Positions 1 to 6,991 are shown, counted from the stretch's first letter. The stretch is DNA of 43,344 bases from Azoarcus sp. (GCA_031268195.1 JAIRXQ010000047.1:1-43344); one strand, 5' to 3'. The notes: generated by a model not told the origin, from the sequence alone. Made by a program: numbers and translations.

Positions 1-98
1 TCCTGAAAGAGTGTGAATGGCGCTTCAACAGCGGAAATCACAGTGACCTGTTTAAGCAATTGAAACAATGGATAAATACTCAAAAACAACAACCTTAG
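1..98 (+). pseudogene. C-terminal end of an IS1595-like transposase (cut by window edge)
   Basis: An open frame enters from the left edge and ends at a TAG at 96-98. The 31 visible residues contain LKECEWRFNSGN followed by LFKQLKQW, which resembles the extreme C-terminus of IS1595-family (DDE-type) transposases. Only the tail is visible, so it cannot be said whether the element is intact. Its stop directly abuts the stop of the convergent minus-strand gene ending at 99, which suggests the insertion lies immediately beside that module. The assignment rests on a short match from memory and is moderate. Confidence 0.5.
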
Positions 99-1217
99 CT
101 AGGACAGCCCCAAATACAAAATGCGTCGCTGCCACGTAACACGGCATCTAAGCGACGTAAAAACATCGTTCAAGCGTTCAAAAAGCGCAACGCCATCCTG
201 CCGCAAGGATTTTTCCTGACGGGCAATTTCAGTCTCAATAACCTTTAGCGTTTGCAATTGATTCCAAGCCGATACCAAAAAAAGAAGGAAAAAAAAGATT
301 GCGCCCAAAAGCACTGCTACATTGATCAAACCTTGTCCTGCCGCTTGAGCAGCGGGCTTGAATTGCGTAGCGATAACCACGGTCGAGATGGGAATGCCCA
401 ACAACTGACCCTGAATATCAGAAATCGTCTTGTGTATTTTGCCGGTATACTCGATTCGTAACGCCTCGGCTTGGTCTCGCACCTTTTCATACGAAAAGGC
501 CGAAACAAACAGCCGGTATCCATCCAGAAAGCTACTGTGAAGCTCCGGCAGTCTTTGCAGCAGCGCACCGAAACGCGCATGTTGTGGAACTTCCCTCAAC
601 ATCTCACACACCGATGTTGCACAGATCTGGCGCCGTTGCACGGAATGCCCATCTTCCTGTTCCAACGCCTCGATGAACGCACTGGCCGCCGTTTTATCCA
701 ATGCGAACAGATCTTCCTGTACATACTTTACGGGTACATCAAGACGCCCCTTGTCCAAAAACACCATGAGCGACTGACGTGAATCGAATATCGATGCCTG
801 CCCCAGTGCCTTTAATAGACGATATACAATAAATAAACGACAACGTAGCCCACTTTCCTCCCAACTCGCCAAGTCGCTGTCTACGACATACCACGCTTGC
901 GGCGCCGTGCCCACGGCTACAGTAGTGCTCTTCAGCAATGCTGGAATGTCAGCTACGAGCAATCCGATCCCGGTTCGTACCGCGCCAAACTCTAGCGCCA
1001 GTGTTTCACCCACCTGGATGTTATCCGGATCTCCACTTGATACGACACATGGATAATCGTTCTCGTTCTCCTCATCCAACAGGTCACGTAACGCCCGGGC
1101 TACGTTTTCATCTTCCACCAAAATATGACCGCATAACCTCCCCTCACGCCATTCGCGCTGAGTCATCCGGCGCCAGAGCGGCACCACTTCTTCAAGTTTG
1201 AGTGTCTTCTTGGGCAT
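99..1217 (-). CDS. Unknown membrane-anchored protein paired with an NdpA-like gene
   Basis: A 372-residue protein I do not recognise. Residues 1-260 are soluble with mixed charge. A strongly hydrophobic segment at about 297-317 (GLINVAVLLGAIFFFLLFLV) is the only clear membrane span, followed by a charged, probably helical tail (320-350). There is no signal peptide, so the bulk is likely cytoplasmic with a C-terminal membrane anchor. The start overlaps the end of the upstream NdpA-like gene by 26 bp, so the two are probably translated together. A membrane protein coupled to a nucleoid or nucleic-acid binding protein is a layout seen in some defence modules, but no function is demonstrated here. 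Confidence 0.75.
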   Translation of the reverse strand: MPKKTLKLEEVVPLWRRMTQREWREGRLCGHILVEDENVARALRDLLDEENENDYPCVVSSGDPDNIQVGETLALEFGAVRTGIGLLVADIPALLKSTTVAVGTAPQAWYVVDSDLASWEESGLRCRLFIVYRLLKALGQASIFDSRQSLMVFLDKGRLDVPVKYVQEDLFALDKTAASAFIEALEQEDGHSVQRRQICATSVCEMLREVPQHARFGALLQRLPELHSSFLDGYRLFVSAFSYEKVRDQAEALRIEYTGKIHKTISDIQGQLLGIPISTVVIATQFKPAAQAAGQGLINVAVLLGAIFFFLLFLVSAWNQLQTLKVIETEIARQEKSLRQDGVALFERLNDVFTSLRCRVTWQRRILYLGLS

Positions 1218-2235
1218 CTTGCAAAAACTCTTGCGTCAAGTCCTTGATCACTTCTGGCGGCAACGCGGTGATGGTGAGGGTAGCTGCTACCGGGTCGAAC
1301 TGTATCGTCCCATTCTGGATAACTTCGCGCTCGAATTCCAGTTTCCATTTCCCGGTCTTGGTAGAAAACCTTACCAGCCCACTCAACCCTTTGGTTTTAG
1401 GGATGAATCCGTCCGGAATCGGCGAATCGGCTTGCGCAAACGCGCTTCTGAGTGCTTCCGGGTTTTCTGGGTAAGTCCTGTTTGCAAGCTCGGCAAGGCT
1501 GATCGGGATCGGCGGCTTTGCCTTGGCGCATTGGACAGCAAACTGGTTTACAGCGGTAAACAACTTTTCGCGGCGCTCGTCAGAAAGCTCCTGTGCCGCC
1601 GCGAATTTTTTTACTACTTGCACCATGTTACGCGTATCGCTTAAATCTTGTTGTACTGCCGAACACCCCAAGAAACGCTGAAAATATTGTGATACTTCAT
1701 GTCCCTTGCCGCGCAGAAAGCTGATGTAGCGATCCGTGTCTGCTGTCCAATCTGTAAAATTCACACGTCCGGCAAACCGTAGTCCGTCCACATCAAGGTG
1801 GGGAGCCTGTACAACCCGCAGCGACTCGTCAACCATGGTGCCCGCAGCACTGTTGAGGATCGCCACGACAAACAAACGCACATTTTTGACGCTGTAGTCA
1901 TATATCAGGACATGGCCACCTGTTGCAAAATTTTGTGCTTCAGCTTTGTCTTTGAGAATTGTCATCAATGATTTCGATTTTTCAAGAAAATCAGCATCTT
2001 TATTATCGCGGAGATATTGAAGATGCGGCTCGGCAGATACTGCGGTCAAATCCGGATCGAATTTACCGTAGCTCTTTGCCTCACGGTTGGAATACACGTC
2101 ATTTACCTGATTGACCAAGTCTTGGAGTGGGACATCAGCAACATTCAGGCAGTTTTCAGCCTCAATAATCTGCGTGGGGGTGCCTGCCGCCTTGTTGAGC
2201 TTGTGAATCACTGCATGCAAAAGCTTTTGTTCCAT
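1192..2235 (-). CDS. NdpA/YejK-like nucleoid-associated protein
   Basis: A 347-residue protein matching the 37-kDa nucleoid-associated protein family (NdpA/YejK) in length and layout. It has an N-terminal segment ending in VYSNREAKSYGKF (YejK has a similar VYSAKNKAYGLF), a central GGHVLIYDYSVKN...LFVVAILNS block, then DLTEW/FTDW-like and RYISFLRGKG...FLGCS blocks (YejK: YLTFLKG...FLGAS), and a C-terminal strand-rich part with TLTITALPPE. Family members bind DNA and associate with the nucleoid. A good ribosome site (AGGAGC) precedes the ATG at 2235. It overlaps the downstream membrane-protein gene, and its position beside a prophage points to an accessory or defence role rather than the housekeeping copy. 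Confidence 0.85.
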   Translation of the reverse strand: MEQKLLHAVIHKLNKAAGTPTQIIEAENCLNVADVPLQDLVNQVNDVYSNREAKSYGKFDPDLTAVSAEPHLQYLRDNKDADFLEKSKSLMTILKDKAEAQNFATGGHVLIYDYSVKNVRLFVVAILNSAAGTMVDESLRVVQAPHLDVDGLRFAGRVNFTDWTADTDRYISFLRGKGHEVSQYFQRFLGCSAVQQDLSDTRNMVQVVKKFAAAQELSDERREKLFTAVNQFAVQCAKAKPPIPISLAELANRTYPENPEALRSAFAQADSPIPDGFIPKTKGLSGLVRFSTKTGKWKLEFEREVIQNGTIQFDPVAATLTITALPPEVIKDLTQEFLQDAQEDTQT

Positions 2236-2287
2236 TTTTTAGCTCCTGATGTTTCGTGAAAGCTGTTTCAACACTTACAGCATCCGG

Positions 2288-3067
2288 TCACTTCAACGCC
2301 CGGCAGCGCCCCGGCTCGCAGCGCACGGTGAGGACATCGCCGTTATCGCAGGCAACGGAATACGTCTCGGCGCCGCCGCCCTTTGCCACCAAAACCGGCG
2401 CAGGGGTGCTTGCGCGTGAACGGGCTTCAGGAACGATGCCGGTGCTGTAGCCGTAAAAGCCGGTTTCGCGTTTTGGCGCGGGGGACGCCACAGCCGCAGG
2501 CATGGGGGCAATCGTGAAATTGGGCTGTCCGTCATCGCGTTTCGACGGCAACGGGGCGAGCGCGGGCATGGGGGCCGTTGCAGGGTCGGGCCGACCTCGC
2601 ATGGGCCGCCGAGGCGTTGTCCTGACAGGGTATGCAACCCTCCGGCCTTCGAGCAACTGGTCGATGACAGGATCCATTTTCGTTTTTGCGCCCTGGAATT
2701 TCATGAGCGATAACCCGCCTCCCCCGACAAGGTGGTACGTGGCCTTCGCAATTTCTTTCCCGCTTCTCCAGATAGCAAGTTCCGCGTCCCTCAGATATAC
2801 CACTATATCCCAAGCCCACGAAGCGGTGTAGGTGAGCACATATTCGCAATGGGGCGGGGCATCTTTCGCGTCAAACACTTCCGTCGTCAGGTCATGACGC
2901 GCAAGCCCTTCCTCCAGCATCGGGATGAACCCTTGTTGCTTAACACGCGGGTTTTTCTGAATGCAGACATGCCGCATGTCCAGCGATGGATCGACCGTCG
3001 TAACATCTATGGAAGTGCAGGCTGTGTTGACGGCGGCCATCGCAAACAGCAAGGCGAACTTCTTCAT
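2288..3067 (-). CDS. Putative lipoprotein, Sbal_3080-like
   Basis: A 259-residue protein with a typical lipoprotein N-terminus: MKKF, a hydrophobic stretch and a candidate lipid-accepting Cys17 (NTAC; the -3 position is unusual). The mature N-terminal 120 residues (HVCIQKNPRV, CEYVLTYTASWAWD, KATYHLVGGGGLSLMKF) resemble a small lipoprotein family known as Sbal_3080-like in phage and proteobacterial genomes. The C-terminal 130 residues are Pro/Ala/Arg rich and look like a low-complexity linker with a short Cys-containing end. It may be exported to the periplasm or outer membrane; a lysogenic-conversion or exclusion role is only a guess. Ribosome site TAGGAAAA precedes the ATG. Confidence 0.7.
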   Translation of the reverse strand: MKKFALLFAMAAVNTACTSIDVTTVDPSLDMRHVCIQKNPRVKQQGFIPMLEEGLARHDLTTEVFDAKDAPPHCEYVLTYTASWAWDIVVYLRDAELAIWRSGKEIAKATYHLVGGGGLSLMKFQGAKTKMDPVIDQLLEGRRVAYPVRTTPRRPMRGRPDPATAPMPALAPLPSKRDDGQPNFTIAPMPAAVASPAPKRETGFYGYSTGIVPEARSRASTPAPVLVAKGGGAETYSVACDNGDVLTVRCEPGRCRALK

Positions 3068-3201
3068 GGCGTTTTCCTATGCACGAATTTGAGGAATGGA
3101 ACGAGCACTACTTTTCCGGCGGGGGAACAGGTGTCGGCACCCAGCACGCATGTCTGTAAAAGATCGGATAATCAAGCTTCCATTCACAACAGGGGTATGT
3201 C

Positions 3202-3393
3202 ATGACAGACACAGAACGCGCGAGACGGATCGATCAATTAGCAACACATCTCATCAACGAATTACCTGAAGCGGAAGAAGACGTCGCCGCTGAAGCGTTT
3301 GTCTGCGCGCTCTTCCGTTGGCTGGGGCCGTGCGCCTACGCCGCCTTCCTCACCTCGCTGCCGGTCACTTCGGACTTATTGAACGCCCGGTAA
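3202..3393 (+). CDS. Small phage protein, paralogue of the 6602 gene
   Basis: A 63-residue protein of unknown function starting at an ATG with AGGGGT upstream. Its core (AAEAFVCALFRWLGPCAYAAFL) matches the core of the 65-residue product at 6602-6799 (IADALLLALMRWMTPFGYALFI), so two copies of one small family lie in this prophage. The core is helical and amphipathic to weakly hydrophobic. It is transcribed divergently from the lipoprotein and its end overlaps the end of the DUF2513 gene by 18 bp. Confidence 0.6.
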   Translation: MTDTERARRIDQLATHLINELPEAEEDVAAEAFVCALFRWLGPCAYAAFLTSLPVTSDLLNAR

Positions 3394-3729
3394 GCGGCCA
3401 AGTATCTGGGCGTTCAGGTACTCAGTAAGAATCCTGAACGTCCAGCCCGCGGCAGGCTTCAAAACAACCTCCCTGGCCTTGCTCCACAAGCCTTCGTCCT
3501 TGATGGCGTCGGCAAACTCGTGCCCATTCCAGGTTAACCGGAACAGCATAGCGGCCTGCACGACGCCATGACTCTCCCTGACAGCCGCATGCGCCAGCCC
3601 GGCCTCATGCAAAAGCGCCACGCTGCTCATGAAAGTCTGCTGATCCATGCCTTCCAGGTTGTTGATTTGTTTCTCCGCGTCTTTTGCCGCCAGTACAATC
3701 TTGCGGATGGCGTCCATGTCACGTTTCAT
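3376..3729 (-). CDS. DUF2513-family protein
   Basis: A 117-residue protein with the typical DUF2513 start MKRDMDAIRKIV and the later FRLTWNGHEFADAIKDEGLW block. The family is common in prophages and is thought to be a winged-helix-like small protein of unknown function. A good ribosome site (AAGGAG) lies just before the ATG at 3729. It lies downstream of the regulator and repressor genes on the same strand, separated from them by about 120 bp containing a GC-rich hairpin. Confidence 0.8.
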   Translation of the reverse strand: MKRDMDAIRKIVLAAKDAEKQINNLEGMDQQTFMSSVALLHEAGLAHAAVRESHGVVQAAMLFRLTWNGHEFADAIKDEGLWSKAREVVLKPAAGWTFRILTEYLNAQILGRLPGVQ

Positions 3730-3792
3730 CGTTGACTCCTTGACGACATCCAGCCCGGCCTCGCGCCAGCGGTGGATGATTCGAATGATCGT

Positions 3793-3828
3793 GTTTCAAT
3801 TACGCCCGGCCCCGCACCGGCGCGTAAC
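3793..3828. terminator. GC-rich hairpin between minus-strand genes, possible attenuator
   Basis: An imperfect inverted repeat (TTACGC-CCGG paired with CCGG-CGCGTAA around a C-rich loop) lies in the gap between the regulator gene ending at 3853 and the DUF2513 gene starting at 3729. There is no clean T-run on either strand, so intrinsic termination would be weak. It could separate transcription of the repressor unit from the genes beyond. Confidence 0.3.
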
Positions 3829-3852
3829 AAACCTTTTACGCTACCTCCTTCA

Positions 3853-4524
3853 TCAACTTTTATCCGGTCGCGCAATGCCAGGCTCCACCGGTATGGTATA
3901 TTCAACAATATCTGTACCGTGGCGTGTCAGTGCACATTGCCACGGTTCACTTTGCACTACTGGCGGCTTGACATCGACCAAGCTACGGCTTCTGAGATAG
4001 TCAATTTCTTTACGCAGATCTGCGAGAGTGAAATCGAAAAATTCATTTCTCATGATGGCCAAAATATTTTGATCTGTATTGCCATTGGGCCGAGAATCGT
4101 TGAGGACCAACAAAATAAGCCAGCGCGAAAATTCGTGGCGGAACTTTGCGCCGGTAATCGGCTCGGGACGCATGACTGTTTCGGTATCAAATTGGGCAAC
4201 ACCAGGCATCTGACGAATCCCCCGCGCTACTTCTTCCCCCTCTTCGCGCAGGGCAGTAACAAGTAAACCATCCGTCACGCGGATGGAAATCAGCCCAACG
4301 TCTTCCAGCCAGCTTAAATCAGCCCGAACTCTTGCGGCAGTGACGGAGTGCCCCAGTTGCTCCAGCGTAGCGCGCAGAACTCGGTCATTAGCCATATACC
4401 GAGAGGACTCTAAAAGCATCCCAAGAATGCAGAGTCGCCTGTCCTCTTGCTGTGCATCCTGAAGAACAGATACAAATTTCTCTCCAGAACGCATAGCAGG
4501 GCTCGTATGCCTGGATTTGCCCAT
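3853..4524 (-). CDS. Tandem winged-helix phage regulator (VpaChn25_0724-like, duplicated)
   Basis: A 223-residue protein using the ATG at 4524, which has GGGTGA upstream; a longer in-frame start at 4656 lies inside the repressor gene and is less likely. The first half (LCILGMLLESSRYMANDRVL, TLEQLGHSVTAARVRADLSW, LLVTALREEGEEVARG, MPGVAQF) matches the small ArsR-like winged-helix protein of Mu-like phages called VpaChn25_0724. The second half repeats the pattern (LILLVLNDSRPNGNTDQNIL, DLRKEIDYLRSRSLVDV, CALTRHGTDIVEYTI, VEPGIARP). Such proteins are normally about 100 residues and single-domain. It starts 5 bp after the repressor gene stop, so it is probably co-expressed in the lysogen. Confidence 0.7.
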   Translation of the reverse strand: MGKSRHTSPAMRSGEKFVSVLQDAQQEDRRLCILGMLLESSRYMANDRVLRATLEQLGHSVTAARVRADLSWLEDVGLISIRVTDGLLVTALREEGEEVARGIRQMPGVAQFDTETVMRPEPITGAKFRHEFSRWLILLVLNDSRPNGNTDQNILAIMRNEFFDFTLADLRKEIDYLRSRSLVDVKPPVVQSEPWQCALTRHGTDIVEYTIPVEPGIARPDKS

Positions 4525-4528
4525 AATT

Positions 4529-4861
4529 TCACCCAGCCTTACGCGGTTGCGCCAACAAAAGGCTCGTCGATTTGAGAGCGTCTTGCGCTTCCGGTGAGCT
4601 GTTACGGTAGTTGTCCAGCAGCGCTGCTTCGTCTGGCGCAAGCGCCGAGGCCGCACCTGAACGTTCGCCCGTCAGGATGTAGAGCACGTCCGCGCCAGCG
4701 TTCTCTAGTAATCCGAGCTTATCCAGAGGCACATTTCCGCGATTGATCCAGTTATAGATCGTTGCTCTTGAAATTCCGGTTGCATCGGCAACAGTCTGAG
4801 GTTTGAGCCTCTCTAGCTCAAAAGCGAGACGTTCGTGCACTCCGTCTAAAAATTTCGACAT
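4529..4861 (-). CDS. Phage repressor, HTH family (Mu c-like role)
   Basis: A 110-residue protein starting at ATG 4861. Residues 15-35 form a helix-turn-helix (TVADATGISRATIYNWINRG), followed by VPLDKLGLLENAGADVLYILTGERS, a typical C1-type repressor segment, and a short LLDNYRNSSPEAQDAL tail seen in repressors of B3/D3112-like phages. It is divergent from the Ner-like gene, with 88 bp of operator DNA between. It likely holds the lytic promoter off in the lysogen. A longer in-frame start at 4984 would run through the control region and into the Ner-like gene, so it is rejected. Confidence 0.8.
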   Translation of the reverse strand: MSKFLDGVHERLAFELERLKPQTVADATGISRATIYNWINRGNVPLDKLGLLENAGADVLYILTGERSGAASALAPDEAALLDNYRNSSPEAQDALKSTSLLLAQPRKAG

Positions 4862-4866
4862 TAACG

Positions 4867-4932
4867 TTGACTTTTCTAAAAAATTAGAAAATACTTGCCA
4901 TATGCAGTCGCTTTGACTGACTAACAAGTTAG
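4867..4932 (+). promoter_or_regulatory. Early promoter and paired operator palindromes
   Basis: A sigma70-like promoter faces the Ner-like gene: TTGACT at 4867-4872, a 17-bp spacer, and AATACT at 4890-4895. Between and over these elements lies a perfect inverted repeat, TTTTCTAA-AAAA-TTAGAAAA (4872-4891). A second palindrome with a related half-site, CTAAC-AA-GTTAG, is at 4921-4932; the centres are 45 bp apart. The layout fits repressor and Ner control of divergent transcription. Which protein binds which site cannot be read from sequence. Confidence 0.6.
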
Positions 4933-4949
4933 GCAGAAGGATAACAGAA

Positions 4950-5204
4950 ATGCATGCAGAGGAAATCAAGGCTGCGTTGCGCATGAAGGGAATGACGCAA
5001 GCGCGCCTTGCTGATCAGCTTGGAGTCGCCCGAGCGACCGTGTCGATGGTGATCAGTGGCGCGTCCCACTCAGCCCGCATTCAGCAAGCGGTCGCGGATG
5101 TGCTTGAACTCTCGCAGAACGAAATATGGCCGGAACGTGTGCGCATCAGGCGCACGCAAGAACAAATCGACCGTGACCGCGCCATGGCGCGGGATGTGGC
5201 GTGA
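4950..5204 (+). CDS. ner: Ner-like DNA-binding regulator
   Basis: An 84-residue protein with an N-terminal helix-turn-helix (MTQARLADQLGVARATVSMV, about residues 15-34) followed by a segment ending in ELSQNEIWPERV, typical of the Ner/Nlp (SfsB) family. In Mu, Ner turns down early and repressor transcription after lytic induction. It has an AAGGAT ribosome site, is the first gene of the rightward early operon, and its stop overlaps a GTG of the next reading frame. Arg/Asp-rich C-terminal extension (IRRTQEQIDRDRAMARD) is slightly longer than in Mu Ner. Confidence 0.8.
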   Translation: MHAEEIKAALRMKGMTQARLADQLGVARATVSMVISGASHSARIQQAVADVLELSQNEIWPERVRIRRTQEQIDRDRAMARDVA

Positions 5205-5224
5205 CCAATAAGGAGGATGTATCC

Positions 5225-5836
5225 ATGAAACCCCTTGATCTGTTCCCCGAAACCCTGCTCGTCGAATCCAAAGGCGGGCGCATCTACGCCACCAGCCTAA
5301 AGGTGGCCGGGCACTTTCATAAGTTGCACCGTCACGTATCGCGGAGCATCGAGTCACTGATCTGGACACTCGCCGAACCGGGATTTCACCGTCCAAAATT
5401 GGACGGTGAAACCGAATCTCACCCACCAAAATTGGATGGTGAGATTGACCCAAGCGACGATCTTTCCGCCGCTTTCCCCGACCTGTTCGTGCCCTTCATA
5501 TACACGACCGAACGCGGCAGAAGCTACCGGGCCTGGAGGATCACACATAACGGTTTCGCGCTACTCACCATGGGTTTCACGGGTAAGCAAGCGCTGCGCT
5601 GGAAGCTGGACTTCCTCGCCGCCTTCCGCGCCCTGGAGCGCGAGCTTGCCATCCTGAAAGAGCGCGAATCCCTGGCCCTCTACAACCTGCGCCCGCGCTG
5701 GAAAGCCATCGTTGAACGCCCCGACCTGCCGCGCGCAGGGCTGATTCAACTCACCGGCCACAAATCCCCCGGCTCCATCACCGCCTGCCGCCGCCGTATG
5801 CGCGAGGTGGGGCTGTTGGAAGGGAGGGCGGCATGA
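5225..5836 (+). CDS. Rha-family phage regulatory protein with palindromic insert
   Basis: A 203-residue protein starting at ATG 5225, chosen because AGGAGG sits 8 bp upstream; a GTG at 5201 overlapping the Ner stop is the alternative. Residues 12-45 and 90-135 match the Rha (pRha) domain: GGRIYATSLKVAGHFHKLHRHV and then YRAWRITHNGFALLTMGFTG with the usual KQALRWKLDFLAAF. Rha proteins influence phage growth in hosts lacking IHF; the mechanism is unclear. Between the two halves lies an insert with two copies of PKLDGE encoded by back-to-back palindromes (5385-5446). The C-terminal 40 residues (ERPDLPRAG to GLLEGRAA) are a separate module also present in the 6393 gene. Confidence 0.8.
   Translation: MKPLDLFPETLLVESKGGRIYATSLKVAGHFHKLHRHVSRSIESLIWTLAEPGFHRPKLDGETESHPPKLDGEIDPSDDLSAAFPDLFVPFIYTTERGRSYRAWRITHNGFALLTMGFTGKQALRWKLDFLAAFRALERELAILKERESLALYNLRPRWKAIVERPDLPRAGLIQLTGHKSPGSITACRRRMREVGLLEGRAA
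5385..5446. repeat. Two tandem palindromes inside the Rha gene
   Basis: 5385-5410 is a perfect hairpin: 12-bp arms TTCACCGTCCAA and TTGGACGGTGAA around AA. After 4 bp, 5415-5446 is a longer related hairpin (arms AATCTCACC...CCAA and TTGG...GGTGAGATT, two mismatches). Both share the core CACC-NN-CCAAAATTGGA-N-GGTGA and both encode (H)xPKLDGE. The structure looks like an in-frame palindromic element that has been inserted and duplicated. Confidence 0.75.
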
Positions 5837-5856
5837 ACGTGAAGAAATGCCCTGTT

Positions 5857-6378
5857 TCACCACGCGCGCCGCTCCGAACGAAAGCTGTAGCTCGGCAGGG
5901 GCGAATCCGGGTCGGCCTGGACACCACGCCCGCACAAGTCGCACTTCCAGAAACCGTTCCCGTTGCCAACGAGAACGCTCTTCTTGCCCGCATCGAAACA
6001 GATCTGACAAAGGAAGTGCGCCGGCTCATCGACGCGCTCGGCGAGTTCGCCCGCCGGACGCAACTGATAAGCAAAGAACTCCCCGAGAGTGCCCAGTTTT
6101 GCAAGACGGTAACGCTCCTTCTCTCGGTCACGGGACTCCAACTCGCGAATGCGCTCGGAAAGGGATTGGACAAGCCGGTCTTTCTCGACGATGGCGCCGT
6201 GTATCTCCAGGAACTGGGCCTGGGCTTCAATGATTTTTGCCGTCAGATCAGCCTGGAGGGTCGCCCGTTTCTGGCGGTCGCGCTCGTTGAATGCAAACCC
6301 GGCCAGTTCCCGCATGGCGATAAGGCTGCTGAATAGCACAGAAACATCCACTCCCTTTCTCCCGAAACGGAAAACCAC
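5857..6378 (-). CDS. Coiled-coil zinc-ribbon protein facing the early operon
   Basis: A 173-residue product. Residues 30-92 form a charged heptad-like coiled coil (LTAKIIEAQAQFLEIHGAIV, LVQSLSERIRELESRDREKE). Next comes ERYRLAKLGTLGEFFAYQL and then EPAHFLCQICFDAGKKSVL...WKCDLCG, where Cys124, Cys127, Cys146 and Cys149 make a four-cysteine zinc ribbon. This architecture recurs in small phage and integrative-element proteins of unknown function. The start is uncertain: ATG 6378 lacks a good ribosome site, while an in-frame GTG 13 codons later has AGGGAG upstream. It faces against the Rha gene and starts 14 bp from the divergent 6393 gene. Confidence 0.7.
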   Translation of the reverse strand: MVFRFGRKGVDVSVLFSSLIAMRELAGFAFNERDRQKRATLQADLTAKIIEAQAQFLEIHGAIVEKDRLVQSLSERIRELESRDREKERYRLAKLGTLGEFFAYQLRPAGELAERVDEPAHFLCQICFDAGKKSVLVGNGNGFWKCDLCGRGVQADPDSPLPSYSFRSERRAW

Positions 6379-6392
6379 ATTTTACTGCGGAA

Positions 6393-6605
6393 ATGACAAT
6401 GAAGATTTTCACCTGCATATGCCCGCCCTGGCCGCAGACGCCGGAATTGGCGGCGCGCTGGTTCTGGAAAAATCGCATTTTTGAGCGCCCCGATCTGCCG
6501 CGCGCCGGGCTGATTGCGCTCACCGGCCACAAATTCCCCGGCTCCATCACTGCCTGCCGCCGTCGTATGCGCGAGGTGGGGCTGTTGGAAGGGAGAGCGG
6601 CATGA
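6393..6605 (+). CDS. Small mosaic early protein sharing the Rha C-terminal module
   Basis: A 70-residue product. Residues 1-28 (MTMKIFTCICPPWPQTPE, AARWFWKN) are nearly identical to the start of the 6992 gene. Residues 31-70 (ERPDLPRAGLIALTGHKFPG, CRRRMREVGLLEGRAA) are nearly identical to the end of the Rha protein. It therefore looks like a recombinant of two neighbouring genes. The shared C-terminal piece resembles a short DNA-binding helical element, but that is a guess. The stop overlaps the next start (ATGA). An in-frame ATG two codons later is an alternative start. Confidence 0.6.
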   Translation: MTMKIFTCICPPWPQTPELAARWFWKNRIFERPDLPRAGLIALTGHKFPGSITACRRRMREVGLLEGRAA

Positions 6606-6799
6606 CCCCGAAAGCGCCGAACCAAGTAGACGCACTGGCTTCCCGTCTGCTGGCCTTTATCGAAACGGAAGCTCCGGACGAAACGGCGGAGGTGATCGCC
6701 GATGCGCTGCTCCTGGCGCTGATGCGCTGGATGACCCCTTTCGGTTACGCCTTGTTTATCTCCTCCCGCGGCTTTCCGATGCCAAACAGCAAGTCTTGA
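6602..6799 (+). CDS. Small phage protein, paralogue of the 3202 gene
   Basis: A 65-residue product of unknown function. Its ATG overlaps the stop of the 6393 gene, indicating translational coupling. The core IADALLLALMRWMTPFGYALFI corresponds to the core of the 63-residue product at 3202-3393. Its 3' end overlaps the 3' end of the opposing gene at 6745-6951 by 55 bp. Confidence 0.55.
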   Translation: MTPKAPNQVDALASRLLAFIETEAPDETAEVIADALLLALMRWMTPFGYALFISSRGFPMPNSKS

Positions 6800-6951
6800 A
6801 AGGCTTTCGAGATGGTCTCAACAGCCGCGTCGTTTCTCGCCCCTTGGTTTTGGTGGTGGGAAAAGAAAATCCCTCCTTTGTCGATCAAGGCCAGTAGTAA
6901 ATCGGCGGCGATACGGCGATTGAGCAATTCCAAATCTTCGGGTGTAGCCAT
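6745..6951 (-). CDS. Small minus-strand phage protein of unknown function
   Basis: A 68-residue product with a convincing ribosome site (GGGGAGATGAGAC) before ATG 6951. It is helical and includes LLNRRIAADLLLALIDKGGI and VETISKAFQDLLFGIGKP. It lies between two plus-strand early genes, starts 40 bp from the divergent 6992 gene and overlaps the end of the 6602 gene. I do not recognise the family. Confidence 0.55.
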   Translation of the reverse strand: MATPEDLELLNRRIAADLLLALIDKGGIFFSHHQNQGARNDAAVETISKAFQDLLFGIGKPREEINKA

Positions 6952-6991
6952 GTCTCATCTCCCCTATTCAAGTCCGCACTCTACCACGGAA

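Noticed and set aside
2236-2290. Left end of the prophage next to the NdpA gene
   Set aside because: No convincing terminal TG plus repeated transposase-binding sites or target duplication could be recognised by eye.
3793-3828. GTTTCAATTACGCCC... sequence as a second CRISPR repeat
   Set aside because: Only the first eight bases match the unit at 14104. The rest is a GC-rich hairpin in an intergenic gap. Matches of eight bases are expected by chance in a window of this size.
5833-6336. Plus-strand 167-residue frame continuing after the Rha gene
   Set aside because: The minus-strand frame in the same DNA has a coiled coil and four-cysteine zinc ribbon, so it is the real gene.
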